Assembly: GCA_003963305.1 (NCBI GenBank)
Contig: RXJR01000018.1
Coordinates: 157,190-221,189 of the forward strand
DNA: 64,000 nucleotides
Source: Candidatus Melainabacteria bacterium
GTDB taxonomy: Bacteria; Cyanobacteriota; Vampirovibrionia; Obscuribacterales; Obscuribacteraceae
Direction: 5' to 3'
Shown here piece after piece: positions 43,136 through 52,591 of the stretch. The position numbers were made by a program, and so were the translations under genes. The notes beneath the pieces are model-generated. The model was not told where the DNA came from. It saw only the letters and a program-made list of their open reading frames with translations, and made no database searches. The first letter of the stretch is position 1. Every line of letters starts with the position of its first letter.

Positions 43136-44521
43136 GCCACCGGGAGCATCCATAACATTAATACCGAGCTCGGCGAGTTCTTTGCGGATCAGGTCCGAGG
43201 TCGCATAGTCTTTATTCTCTCGGGCGTTCTTGCGAAGCTGAAGAACAAGCTCCATAACGCCTTTAGCGGTTTCCGGCTCAATTTCGTTGCGGGTGTCAGC
43301 CAGCGTGAAGCCCAGAACTTTTGCCAGTTTAACAAGCGCCCCAGCGTAAGCTTTCTGCTCGGTTGCATCCTTGGTCTGGAAAACTTTGTCAGCCAGACTA
43401 AAAAGAACGGTTATGGCTACGGCCGTGTTGAAGTCGTTATCCATTGCTTCTGAAAATTGCTTTTCAGCATCAGCGATTGCTGCCTGAACCTTGCTTGGCA
43501 CGTCGCCGTTTTGATCGACGTCGCTGTGCAAAGCTGCTGCACGAACCAGTCGCAGCACAGCTGATTTAGCCGCAGCTAAACTATCAGCCGTGAAATCGAT
43601 TGGATTGCGATAATGCGTCTGCAAGACCAGCAAGCGCAGAGTGTCGGCGGAATAGTTCTGCAAAAGGTCTTTGATTGTTTTGTAATTGCCGAGCGATTTC
43701 GACATTTTTTCCGCGCTGACCTGCACGAAACTGTTGTGCATCCAGTATTTTGCAAGACTTTTGTCGAACAAAGATTCTGATTGCGCAATTTCGTTTTCGT
43801 GATGAGGAAAGACCAGGTCTTCGCCGCCGCCATGAATGTCGATGGTTTCGCCAAGCACGTTGCGTATCATCGTAGAGCACTCGAGGTGCCAGCCCGGACG
43901 ACCATATCCCCAGGGGCTCGGCCAGCCCAGTTCGGATTGATTAGCACTTTTCCACAACGCAAAGTCGACTGGATTCTTCTTGATCGTGGCAAGTTCATCC
44001 TGATTGCGCACCTGTTCGCGCGCACCACTTTGAAGCTGCTCCAAATTTTGCTTGCTTAGTTTTCCATAGTTCTTGAACGAAGCCACGTCGAAATAGACAT
44101 CACCGTTTGCCTCGTATGCATGACCTGAATCGATCAGTTCTTTGACGAATTGAATCATCGGCTGAATGAATTCCGTCGCCTTGGGTTCGAAATCAGGCGG
44201 CATTACATTCAGTGCATACATGTCACGCCAGAACTCGAATGTGTACTGGCGTGATAGCTGGTCTGGACTGACTCCAACCTCTTTGGCGCGATTGATGATC
44301 TTATCGTCTACATCTGTGATGTTGCGCACAAAAGTGACTTTGTATCCGAGGAAACGCAAATATCGCTGAATTACATCCCAGACAATCGCCATACGAGCGT
44401 GTCCCAGGTGGCTCGAATCGTACACCGTCGGTCCGCACGCGTACATGCGCACGTTCTTTCCATCGAGAGGAACAAACTCTTCTTTTTTATTTGAAAGCGT
44501 GTTGAAGACTTGAAGCGCCAT
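43115..44521 (-). CDS. cysS: Cysteinyl-tRNA synthetase
   Basis: Charges tRNA-Cys in the cytosol. 468 residues, normal length. The HIGH-type motif is in PTVYDSSHLGHARMA and KMSKS in AEKMSKSLGNYKTI. GRPGWHLECSTM holds zinc-site residues. The C-terminal anticodon-binding part is present and ends in GGATWERT. The ATG has AAGGA eight bases upstream. gltX lies 75 bases upstream on the same strand. The end of the gene lies inside a tandem repeat. Confidence 0.97.
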   Translation of the reverse strand: MALQVFNTLSNKKEEFVPLDGKNVRMYACGPTVYDSSHLGHARMAIVWDVIQRYLRFLGYKVTFVRNITDVDDKIINRAKEVGVSPDQLSRQYTFEFWRDMYALNVMPPDFEPKATEFIQPMIQFVKELIDSGHAYEANGDVYFDVASFKNYGKLSKQNLEQLQSGAREQVRNQDELATIKKNPVDFALWKSANQSELGWPSPWGYGRPGWHLECSTMIRNVLGETIDIHGGGEDLVFPHHENEIAQSESLFDKSLAKYWMHNSFVQVSAEKMSKSLGNYKTIKDLLQNYSADTLRLLVLQTHYRNPIDFTADSLAAAKSAVLRLVRAAALHSDVDQNGDVPSKVQAAIADAEKQFSEAMDNDFNTAVAITVLFSLADKVFQTKDATEQKAYAGALVKLAKVLGFTLADTRNEIEPETAKGVMELVLQLRKNARENKDYATSDLIRKELAELGINVMDAPGGATWERT

Positions 44522-44596
44522 AAAACTAGTCCTTGGAATATTTATGCATGGGAATATCTATGCACGGCAGTGCCAGTCAGAGTTACAGATGTTGCA

Positions 44597-46075
44597 TCAA
44601 ACCTGACTACACAGATTCAAAGCCGACTCCAGCCGAGCTTTTACACGCTTTTCGCCAAGTATTGCAATCATGGCACCCAGGTCTGGCCCGTGCGTCGAGC
44701 CAGATAAAGCGACACGCAACGGCCAGTAAAGCTCTTTGCCTTTGATGGAAAGCTCTTTGCCTACCTTGTCGACAAATTTTTTGCAGGCCGGACCGTCGCT
44801 AAACGGAACATCTTTCAGCTCAGCCAGAACTTTGGAGAGAATCTTTTTGGCGTTTTCGGTGCATAGATTCTCTGTTCTGAGCGCATCTGGAATGGCGCAA
44901 GTTTCGCCGAAGTAAAAACGTGCGGCATCGTAGATTTCGTTGAGAACAGATAGTCCTGATCTGACCGAGTCAACCAACCTCTCCAGTTCTTGCTGACTGT
45001 ATTCGCCTGTATTGAAATGCTTTTGCAGAAACGGAACAGCTCGTTCTGTAACTGTTTCGATTGGCAAACTGCGAATGTAGTGGCCGTTAAACCAGTTCAG
45101 GCGGTGAATGTCGAAGACCGCTGCGCTCTTGCTGACCCGATCGAGATCGAACAATTTGCTCGCTTCTTCCAGTGTGAAGATCTCTTTGGCTTCGCCGTTT
45201 TCGATCTGGGGTGTCCAGCTCATTTGGGCTAGATAGTTGACGAGCGCCTCCGGCATGTAACCGAGTTGGCGATAGTTGTCTATGTGCACTGATTCACCGT
45301 GCAAGCGCTTTGAGAGCTTGCGGTGCTCGGTATCTTGAATCAGAGCAGCATGAGCGAATACTGGGTGCTCATGCCCAAGCGCTTCGTATAGCAGGATTTG
45401 CTTGGCTGTGTTGTGGATGTGATCTTCGCCCCGGATGACGTGCGTCATTTTCATGTCGATGTCGTCGACAACGACAGCGAAGTTGTACGTCGCCGTACCG
45501 TTAGACTTGACGATCACCATGTCGCCGCCGAGATCTGCCGTGTCAACCGAGATCTCGCCTTTGATAGCGTCGTGCCATGATACTACCCGCGGTTCTTCGA
45601 TTTTGAAGCGAATCATCGGGATGCGCCCCTCGTCTTCGTAGCGCTTCAAATCATGATCGCTGAGATGGCGACCGCTGTTGTCGTAGCGATGAGCTTGATT
45701 GTTGCTCTTCTGAGTTTCGCGCAGAGCTTCCAACTCCTCTGGAGTTTCATAGGCGAGATAGGCTGCGCCTTTAGCAATCAGCGAGTTAGCAATATTTTCG
45801 TAGTGATCGATTTTTTGAGTTTGGCGATATGGAGGGAAAGGACCACCGATATCCGGACCTTCGTCCCAATGGATGCCCAACCACTTCAAGCCGGCGATGA
45901 TGTCTTCGGTGTGTTCCTCTTTTGAACGCACTTCGTCAGTGTCTTCTAATCGCAACACAAAAGCGCCGCTGTGACGACGTGCAAAAAGATAATTGTAAAG
46001 TGCAGTCCGCGCCGTGCCCAGGTGGAGCGTGCCAGTTGGGCTTGGAGCAATTCTGACTCGAACATGGGTAGACAC
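44597..46075 (-). CDS. gltX: Glutamyl-tRNA synthetase
   Basis: Charges tRNA-Glu, and so also supplies the substrate for HemA. 492 residues, normal length, class I: APSPTGTLHLGTARTALYN (HIGH type), then GEDHIHNTAKQI and the KMSKS-type loop HRKLSKRLHG. The C-terminal anticodon-binding part is complete. The start is GTG at 46075 with AAAGG nine bases upstream. It is upstream of cysS in the same direction; the two share the C-family charging role. Confidence 0.97.
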   Translation of the reverse strand: MSTHVRVRIAPSPTGTLHLGTARTALYNYLFARRHSGAFVLRLEDTDEVRSKEEHTEDIIAGLKWLGIHWDEGPDIGGPFPPYRQTQKIDHYENIANSLIAKGAAYLAYETPEELEALRETQKSNNQAHRYDNSGRHLSDHDLKRYEDEGRIPMIRFKIEEPRVVSWHDAIKGEISVDTADLGGDMVIVKSNGTATYNFAVVVDDIDMKMTHVIRGEDHIHNTAKQILLYEALGHEHPVFAHAALIQDTEHRKLSKRLHGESVHIDNYRQLGYMPEALVNYLAQMSWTPQIENGEAKEIFTLEEASKLFDLDRVSKSAAVFDIHRLNWFNGHYIRSLPIETVTERAVPFLQKHFNTGEYSQQELERLVDSVRSGLSVLNEIYDAARFYFGETCAIPDALRTENLCTENAKKILSKVLAELKDVPFSDGPACKKFVDKVGKELSIKGKELYWPLRVALSGSTHGPDLGAMIAILGEKRVKARLESALNLCSQV

Positions 46076-46228
46076 TTTTCAGTACCTTTGATTGAAGTTA
46101 CAAAACCAAGCAGCACATGCCACTTGTCCGCAGTCTAAAGTGATTGAATTCTAACAGAAGAGATGGTCCGCTGAGCCGGAACCAGCCCATACTCTTACGG
46201 TTCGTCACACTGTTGGCAGCGATGAGTT

Positions 46229-46283
46229 GCACGCGAGACGCGTGCGCTCTATGTCCGGTGCACGCGGGACGCGTGCGGTCCAT
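46229..46283. repeat. Two copies of the dispersed hairpin repeat
   Basis: GCACGCG with CGCGTGC around loop AGA (46229-46245) and GGA (46260-46276) on the plus strand; on the minus strand this reads ATGGACC, GCACGCG, TCC, CGCGTGC for the second copy. Both lie between the RlpA-like and gltX genes, near the RlpA stop. Confidence 0.85.
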
Positions 46284-46294
46284 TGTCGGTAAAC

Positions 46295-47194
46295 CTAGAG
46301 TTGCGGTGTTCCGTCTGGACGTAGAACCAGGCAGTCAACAACTGCAACGCCCGAGCTGAGCATGTTCAATCGCTTGGCGGCGCCTTTGGACAAGTCGATC
46401 ACTCTGTCGTTCACGAATGGTCCCCGGTCGTTGACCGAAACAACGCATGTGTCACCAGTCTTGCGGTTCATAACGAGTAGCTTAGTGCCGAATGGCAAGC
46501 TTCTATGAGCAGCAGTCAGGGCATCCTGATCAAAAGTGCTGCCGTCGGAAGTTCTGCGACCGTGGAACTTGCCGCCATACCATGAGGCGTGTCCACTGAA
46601 TTTGCTGCCGATTGCTTTGGCGAAAGCCGATAAAGCTTCAATTTTGCCGGTCGATTGGGTTGGAGCGGTTGGCGCAGTCGGGGTGACAGCAACCGCAGGC
46701 ATTTCGCCAGTCTTCAGAAACGAAGCTGGAACTGCCGGAACGCCCATCGCAACGCGGATTCCATTGACTAATTTCAGACTTTGCTCGAGGGGCGAACCGG
46801 ACTTGTTGCCGTCCACCGTGTCTGAAACATCGAACTTCAGAACGGTTGTTCCGTCCAGCTTGACCACTGCCATATCGCCATCTTTGGCTGGCAACAGTTT
46901 GCTGGCGTCGAATTTGTCTTCATTCATCAAGTCTTTGATTTTGTCGGCCAGGTCCTCTGCCTTTTCTTCAGCGACGTGATTGTCCACATTCGCTTTATAG
47001 GTAAGGACGTCTTTACCGTTGAGAGAAACTGACGCGTATTCCGCGTTGTTTTCCTCCCAGACGTTCGAAACTACTTCTGGCTGAATGTCGGTAGCTTGTA
47101 CTGCATTTGCGGGCTGTATAACGCCTAGCCCTAAGGATAATGCAACAGTTACGACGGACAGAGCAACCTTGGTTCCAGTATTCACAGATTTCAC
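46295..47194 (-). CDS. RlpA-like septal/cell-wall protein (double-psi beta-barrel)
   Basis: About 299 residues from the GTG at 47194. A signal peptide (KVALSVVTVALSLGLGVIQP, ending ANA) is followed by a linker domain (about 40-190) with a repeated segment ADLADK/NEDKFDASKLL. The C-terminal domain (from GHASWYGGKFHGRRTS) is the RlpA/DPBB fold, with HRSLPFGTKL and VNDRGPFVNDRVIDLS. RlpA family members bind or cut glycan strands that lack stem peptides at the septum. GTG at 47185 (AGGG upstream) and a TTG at 47245 are other start options. No SPOR domain is present. Confidence 0.85.
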   Translation of the reverse strand: MKSVNTGTKVALSVVTVALSLGLGVIQPANAVQATDIQPEVVSNVWEENNAEYASVSLNGKDVLTYKANVDNHVAEEKAEDLADKIKDLMNEDKFDASKLLPAKDGDMAVVKLDGTTVLKFDVSDTVDGNKSGSPLEQSLKLVNGIRVAMGVPAVPASFLKTGEMPAVAVTPTAPTAPTQSTGKIEALSAFAKAIGSKFSGHASWYGGKFHGRRTSDGSTFDQDALTAAHRSLPFGTKLLVMNRKTGDTCVVSVNDRGPFVNDRVIDLSKGAAKRLNMLSSGVAVVDCLVLRPDGTPQL

Positions 47195-47245
47195 CCTATT
47201 TCTCTGGAGTTGCGACCTGCTCAACACCACTAATACAGCGGTCAA

Positions 47246-47739
47246 TTGGCTGATCTGCTTCCCTTACGCCAAACTTTCACGGCGATTTCAGAAGCGAGGC
47301 GAAGGTTAGCAGAGGATCTCGCCGGCAGTCAAAGATCCCCTGACAAATCGAGTTTTACGGAGTCTGTGATTATTAGCCGCTTTATGGCAAATTTTTCAGT
47401 GTTGAGGGGTTGACACCTCTTCGAAACCGGCTTGACAGCTATGTTTCCGATATATCGATAAAGCTGGGCAGTGATTCGCGAGATGAGTGCCGTCTAATCT
47501 GAATGGCAAGAGAACGATGTCATGTAGAAAAAGTAACGCAGTGTAAAAAGATCTCTTAACTGCTCCTAACTCTATGTGTTTTTGCGTGTCAGTGTGGCGA
47601 GCAGTCGATAGAAAACGTATATCTGTGCGGAATTGGGAAAAGCCTCTTTGTTGCCAAGCAAAGCTTTGTCTCGGGTTACGAAACTTTGCAAATGCTTGAG
47701 CAATTTTACGCATCATGCGACGCGCTTAAATAGCCGGTT
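47246..47739. other. Intergenic region between RlpA-like gene and yebC
   Basis: 494 bases, both flanking genes on the minus strand. A 106-residue frame at 47396-47716 is not convincing: no ribosome site, no family features. The region probably holds the RlpA promoter. No clear RNA gene is seen. Confidence 0.4.
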
Positions 47740-48498
47740 TTAGCTGATTGCTTCCGTCAGCCATTTTTCATTCATATCGAAATTGGCATAGACGTTTTGT
47801 ACGTCGTCGTGATTCTCGAGTGTGTCGAGCAGCCTGAGAAGCTGTTTTGCAACGTCTTTGCTGGTCACCTCGACAGTCGAGTTGGGTGCCATTGAAACTT
47901 GTGATGACTCGATCTGGTATCCGGCTTTTTCTAAAGCAGTGCGCACAGCCTCGAGTTTGAACGGTTCACAGACGACCACAATGTAGTCATCGGCATCGGT
48001 TTCGAGATCTTCAGCACCTGCATCGACTGCAGCGGCGAGTAGTGTGTCTTCGTCAAGATTGGCTGTTTTAGCCACTTGCACTTCGCCACGTTCGACGAAA
48101 TTCCAGCTCACGCTTCCCGTTGAGCCGAGATTGCCGCCAAATTTGGTGAAATAACTGCGGATATCACCTGCGGTGCGGTTGCGATTATCGGTCGTGCAGC
48201 GCACCATCACGGCTACGCCGCCTGGACCGTATCCTTCATATGTAAGTTCTTCGAAGTTGTCAGCGCTGCCTGCGCCGGTACCTTTCTCTACAGCACGTTG
48301 AATGTTGTCATTGGGAACGCCCGCGGCTTTGGCTCGTTCGATCGCCTGTCTGAGGCGGAAATTTGCAGCCGGGTCTCCGCCGCCCATTTTTGCCGACACG
48401 ATTATTTCTCGTCCCATTCGCGCATAGATGGCGCCTTTCTTGACGTCAGTGACGGCTTTTTCGCGCTTGATAGTTGCCCACTTGGAATGACCGGACAC
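47740..48498 (-). CDS. YebC/PmpR family protein
   Basis: 252 residues with the full family sequence: SGHSKWATIKREKAVTD at the N-terminus, GREIIVSAKMGGGDPAANFRL, RAKAAGVPNDNIQRAVEKGTG and YEGYGPGGVAVMV. Members were first described as transcription regulators and later shown to help ribosomes through proline-rich stretches. The start is GTG with GAGG upstream. It is not in an operon with ruvC here. Confidence 0.93.
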   Translation of the reverse strand: MSGHSKWATIKREKAVTDVKKGAIYARMGREIIVSAKMGGGDPAANFRLRQAIERAKAAGVPNDNIQRAVEKGTGAGSADNFEELTYEGYGPGGVAVMVRCTTDNRNRTAGDIRSYFTKFGGNLGSTGSVSWNFVERGEVQVAKTANLDEDTLLAAAVDAGAEDLETDADDYIVVVCEPFKLEAVRTALEKAGYQIESSQVSMAPNSTVEVTSKDVAKQLLRLLDTLENHDDVQNVYANFDMNEKWLTEAIS

Positions 48499-48887
48499 GT
48501 TTTAAACCTCACATCAATGAATAAATTATCTGACGACAGTCCCGACAGTATTCTGACCTACCGTTCAATTATATGACTAAGATCTGCTTGCTCTACTTCT
48601 GTTGATTGCCATTAGGCCTGGTTCTAAAAGAGTTGAAAGCGAACTGAAAGTTGAATGCTCGCTCTCACCGTTCGAAATCCATCTATATAAGTAGGAGAAT
48701 GTGAGGCAAAAAGCTTTTTCGCCGAAAAACCCTTCTTTATAAGGAATGTTCGATCTGGTTGTCGTAAGCTTTGTGACTGGCACTGGTCAAGGTCTAGCGG
48801 ATATGTAAGCAGCAAGATATCCTGGCCCTTGGTAAAACTATATGATGTGCAGATATTGTCGGATGTCAGTGAGTCGTGGGAGATTTT
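48499..48887. other. Divergent promoter region
   Basis: 389 bases between yebC (minus) and the TPR gene (plus). A weak -35/-10 pair (TTGGTA near 48830, then GATATT after 17 bases) may serve the TPR gene. No RNA gene is recognised. Confidence 0.4.
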
Positions 48888-50735
48888 ATGCAGACTAGAA
48901 TTTCGTATCTAAAGTTGGGTCTTGTAGTCGCTAGCACCCTGGCGTTGGTGCACGCGGCGCAGCCTGCTGACGCGAAGAAAGTGCTCAAGATCAAAATCGA
49001 TCGCGAAGTGGTCATGGCAGATGATCTGATGCTCAAAGGAAAATACGCCGACGCGGCTGATCTCTACAGAGCCGTGGTCGGGAAGAATGCCAAAAGTGTG
49101 CCCGCTCTGGTGGGGCTTGGAATGGCCTACGCAAAGCAGTTTAAGCTCGACGCAGCCTCGGAGCAGTTCGACAAAGCACTGGCTATGGATCCTCGCAACG
49201 CCATGGCTCACAGCGGCAAAGCCATGGTGCAATTCAATCGGCTTCAGTCGTCATCAAACACCATCATCAAGAACAAGGAAGCTCTGCTTAAGAGCGCCGA
49301 AGCTGAGTGTAAGCAAGGACTTGCCATCGACCCCGGTATGCCCGAAGCGCATTACACGCTCGGCATGATCTATAAGGAACAAGGTCGTCTTGATGAGTCG
49401 GTCAGTGAATTTAAGCAAGCGACTCAGATCGACCCGCAGTATTCGGAAGCTTTTGCCGGTTTGGGCGTCGTCAAGTTGCAGCAGGGTGATTATTCTGCCG
49501 CTATGACCGCTTTCAAACAAGCGATCGCCTTGAACTCAGGCAACTCAACTGCGCACTACGGGCTTGGTACCACTTATTTGCGTCAGGGGCAGCTTGATGA
49601 TGCCATCAAAGAGTTGAACACTTCTTTGTATCAAAATCCAAACAGCGCTCCAGCTCGCTTGTCTATGGGGCAGGCTTACGCTCAGCAGGGTAACACCGTT
49701 GCTGGTATCAAAGAGTTTCAAGAATCGATCCGTATCAAGCCTGAGAACCCTGATGCTTACCTGGGCATCGCTGATATTCGCGAGCAACGAGGAGACCTCG
49801 AGCACGCTATAGCAGATTTGCGATCAGGTTTGGAGATGTCGCCCAATAGTGCAACATTGCATTCGCGCGTTGCAGACAACAGCCTCAAGTTGGAAAAGCT
49901 CGATGACGCGATCAAAGAATACAGAACAGTGCTCGATCAAGATCCTAACAATGCTGTTGCAGCAAAGGGTTTGACTCGCGCTTATTACCTCAAGGCAAAT
50001 AAAGAAGCTACTGGTGCTTTCTTTGTATCGAATGAGTATGAGTCAGCCAAGAAGATGATCGATCAGGCTGTAAAAATGAATCCGAACGACATGGAATTGC
50101 GCCTGGCGCAAGCTAAGCTGCGTGCCATGTCTGGTGAGAAAGTCGATCTGGCATCCATCGGTACGCCGACTAACAACGGCGAGCGCATAGCCTATGCCGA
50201 AGCCCTTCTCGCTCAGAACAAATTCAAAGATGCCGATGCGCAAATTGCGCAGGTTCTGGGCAGCGCCACTGACGCCAAGCAAACCTTCGCAGTTGCAGAC
50301 CTGGCTTTGATGATCAAAGATTTGCCAAACGCAGAAGCTGCCTACAAAAAAGCCGGCACCATGCCTGGTGGTGAAGAGCGCGCCAAACGCGGTCTTGATC
50401 TGGTCTCGAGAGCCCAGGACGCCGCTAAGCAAGACTTGACCCTTGCCGACGATCTGGCACGCAAGAAACAGCTCGCCAGCGCCATCGACAAGTACCATTC
50501 TTCTATTTACGGCAATCCAAAAGTCGCCGCGGCAAGATTGGGACTTGGACAGACTCTGGAAAAATTGTCGCCTGCAGCATCTAAAGACCTGCGCGAAGCG
50601 ATTGTTCAATACCGCGCCTACATCTCGCTTTCTCCTGATCTTCCGCCTAAAGAGCTCGAGAAGTTGAACAAGAAAATTGCCAATCTCGAATCTAAAGCCT
50701 ATAAGCTCGAACTGAAAGAGAAGCAAGGCAAGTAG
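48888..50735 (+). CDS. Exported TPR protein
   Basis: 615 residues. The ATG at 48888 has GGGAG five bases upstream and gives a signal sequence (KLGLVVASTLALVHAAQPADA). A string of about a dozen TPR units follows, for example AYAKQFKLDAASEQFDKALAMD, RLDESVSEFKQATQIDPQYSEA and LDDAIKEYRTVLDQDPNN. It is likely a periplasmic or surface scaffold, like PilF/BamD-type or PEP-CTERM-type TPR proteins. It is followed by an intrinsic terminator, then by the four kinases. Confidence 0.85.
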   Translation: MQTRISYLKLGLVVASTLALVHAAQPADAKKVLKIKIDREVVMADDLMLKGKYADAADLYRAVVGKNAKSVPALVGLGMAYAKQFKLDAASEQFDKALAMDPRNAMAHSGKAMVQFNRLQSSSNTIIKNKEALLKSAEAECKQGLAIDPGMPEAHYTLGMIYKEQGRLDESVSEFKQATQIDPQYSEAFAGLGVVKLQQGDYSAAMTAFKQAIALNSGNSTAHYGLGTTYLRQGQLDDAIKELNTSLYQNPNSAPARLSMGQAYAQQGNTVAGIKEFQESIRIKPENPDAYLGIADIREQRGDLEHAIADLRSGLEMSPNSATLHSRVADNSLKLEKLDDAIKEYRTVLDQDPNNAVAAKGLTRAYYLKANKEATGAFFVSNEYESAKKMIDQAVKMNPNDMELRLAQAKLRAMSGEKVDLASIGTPTNNGERIAYAEALLAQNKFKDADAQIAQVLGSATDAKQTFAVADLALMIKDLPNAEAAYKKAGTMPGGEERAKRGLDLVSRAQDAAKQDLTLADDLARKKQLASAIDKYHSSIYGNPKVAAARLGLGQTLEKLSPAASKDLREAIVQYRAYISLSPDLPPKELEKLNKKIANLESKAYKLELKEKQGK

Positions 50736-50740
50736 AATTG

Positions 50741-50782
50741 AAAGCGTCGGTGATACCGGCGCTTTTGTTTTGCCGACGCCGG
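50741..50782 (+). terminator. Intrinsic terminator with overlapping alternative hairpin
   Basis: AAAGCGTCGGT (50741-50751) pairs with ACCGGCGCTTT (50755-50765) around GAT, followed by a T-rich tail. The 3' arm CCGGCG (50756-50761) can also pair with CGCCGG (50777-50782), which overlaps the ribosome site of the next gene. Confidence 0.8.
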
Positions 50783-50792
50783 AGTCATTAAT

Positions 50793-52589
50793 TTGAGCAT
50801 CAGACTGTCAATTTGGCATAAGTTGCTTTTGATTGTGTTGATTCCGCTTGGCTTCGAAGTTGCATTCGTGGCGGTGCTTGCCAATCAGTTGCAGTCGGCT
50901 CAGCAAGCCAGTGAACAGTATGAACGCTCGAAAGAGGTGCTGCTGACCTTCAACAGGGCAGAAAGTATAGTCGTGCACACAATGTCTAAACTTGTCGTGA
51001 GCGGCAGCGCTGATGCGGGGCAATTCGAGGGTGTTGATGACGCTATAGTCCAGGTGAGTATTGCGGCCGACCGCATGCAGCAATTGGTAGCCAAGTCACC
51101 TGAACTGAAAGAAGTTATGGCTCCGGTGCCGGAACTTTTTGGGTCGGCTATCCGCGGAGTTCGGCAGGCAAAGCTAGACTTTGCCAGTGGAATGCCTTCC
51201 AATGAGCAGATCCTCAGAATGCGCAAAGCAGGACTGCCGATGATGCTCGATTTCGACCAGCTTTCCAAAAATCTGATTGAAGTTGAGAAGCAGTTGAACA
51301 AAGTTGGACCGGCGGAGATTGAAAGAAAGAGAAATTCCGTCCTTATCTGGATGGTTCTCGGCACGCTTATTAGTATTGCAATTTCTCTTGGTGCTGCCTG
51401 GTTTTTCGTCAACGATATTTTGAAGAGGCTTCGTATCGTTGAAGAAAATGCTCGGCGTCTGGCAATTCGTTCACCGTTGCAAACGGTGCCGATGGGAGAC
51501 GATGAGCTGGCGCGTCTTGATGAGAGTTTGCAGAGAGCAGGCGTGGTTCTTGATGATGCCAGGCGCAAGGAGCTGGCAATTCTGGATGTTGCCACCGACG
51601 TTATTTGTTCTGCCGATCGGCGCTTTCGAATCACCGCGGTTGGTGCTGCGTCGCTTCAAGCCTGGGGCTATCCCGCTGATGACTTGCTCGGATGCTCGAT
51701 TTTATCTCTGCAGACAAAAGAGACTGAAGGGGCTTTTCGAGAGACTCTGGATAACATTGCCACTTCCTTGCAGAGTGCGGAATTTGAATCGCAGGTTGTT
51801 TGCAGCAACCAGGCTCTCAAGGATTTTTCCTGGAAGATAAATTGGTCGAACGAGATGCAATCGTTTTATTGCGTCGCGCATGATATCAGCGAGCGCCGCG
51901 CGGCCGATCGCATGAAGCAGCGCTTTATCGCTATTGTCAGTCACGATCTTGGTACGCCTTTATCTTCGATTTCGGCGACCTTATCAGTGATGCTTGCCGG
52001 GGCGGGGGCGCTTTCTGATGCAGCCAAGAATGTACTGAAGAAAGCAGAATCCAGCCTTGAACGACTGATGGATTTGATTCGAGACCTGTTGGATCTGGAA
52101 AAGCTGGAAGCTGGAAAAGTTGTGCTGGATAAGGGAGCTGTTAGCGCCCTCGACGTATGTACCGCTGCATGTGAATCAGTAGAATTTCTGGCGCGTTCGC
52201 TGGGAGTCAAGATAGTCAAACCCAACAATGATTCTTTGATTCTTGGTGATGAGCGGCGTTTGATCCGGGTTCTTATCAATTTGATTTCTAACGCGATCAA
52301 ATTTTCACCGCGCGGTTCAGCCGTTACAGTCACAATCAAGAACCTGGGAGCACAAACGCAGATTGAAGTTATAGACCAGGGACCTGGTATTCCCGAAGAA
52401 GATCGAGATTTGATTTTCGAGAAGTTCAGGCAATCCAAATCGCAGTCTTCAGTGAAAGGTACCGGGCTGGGGCTCGCAATTGCAAAATTGATTGTCGAAG
52501 GCCACAATGGCGTCATCGGTGTCAACAGCGTCTTGCAGCAAGGCAGCACGTTTTATATACGCATCCCGAACTTCGACGAGGGTGAGTAA
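50793..52589 (+). CDS. Membrane PAS sensor histidine kinase, type A (first copy)
   Basis: 598 residues. Membrane helices lie at about 10-32 and 185-206 with a 150-residue outside helical sensor. A HAMP-like linker leads to a PAS-type domain (about 255-370, VATDVICSADRRFRITAVG). The HisKA has SHDLGTPLSS with His384; Gly replaces the usual Arg. The ATPase domain has NLISNAIKFSP, DQGPGIPEED and GTGLGLAIAKLIVEGHNG. The start is TTG with GGAG eight bases upstream. It is homologous to the third kinase (54435-56264) and two bases from the second, so it is one half of a duplicated A-B pair. Confidence 0.92.
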   Translation: MSIRLSIWHKLLLIVLIPLGFEVAFVAVLANQLQSAQQASEQYERSKEVLLTFNRAESIVVHTMSKLVVSGSADAGQFEGVDDAIVQVSIAADRMQQLVAKSPELKEVMAPVPELFGSAIRGVRQAKLDFASGMPSNEQILRMRKAGLPMMLDFDQLSKNLIEVEKQLNKVGPAEIERKRNSVLIWMVLGTLISIAISLGAAWFFVNDILKRLRIVEENARRLAIRSPLQTVPMGDDELARLDESLQRAGVVLDDARRKELAILDVATDVICSADRRFRITAVGAASLQAWGYPADDLLGCSILSLQTKETEGAFRETLDNIATSLQSAEFESQVVCSNQALKDFSWKINWSNEMQSFYCVAHDISERRAADRMKQRFIAIVSHDLGTPLSSISATLSVMLAGAGALSDAAKNVLKKAESSLERLMDLIRDLLDLEKLEAGKVVLDKGAVSALDVCTAACESVEFLARSLGVKIVKPNNDSLILGDERRLIRVLINLISNAIKFSPRGSAVTVTIKNLGAQTQIEVIDQGPGIPEEDRDLIFEKFRQSKSQSSVKGTGLGLAIAKLIVEGHNGVIGVNSVLQQGSTFYIRIPNFDEGE

Positions 52590-52591
52590 CC

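Noticed and set aside
47396..47716. Minus-strand 106-residue frame between yebC and the RlpA-like gene
   Set aside because: No ribosome site, mixed composition and no family features.
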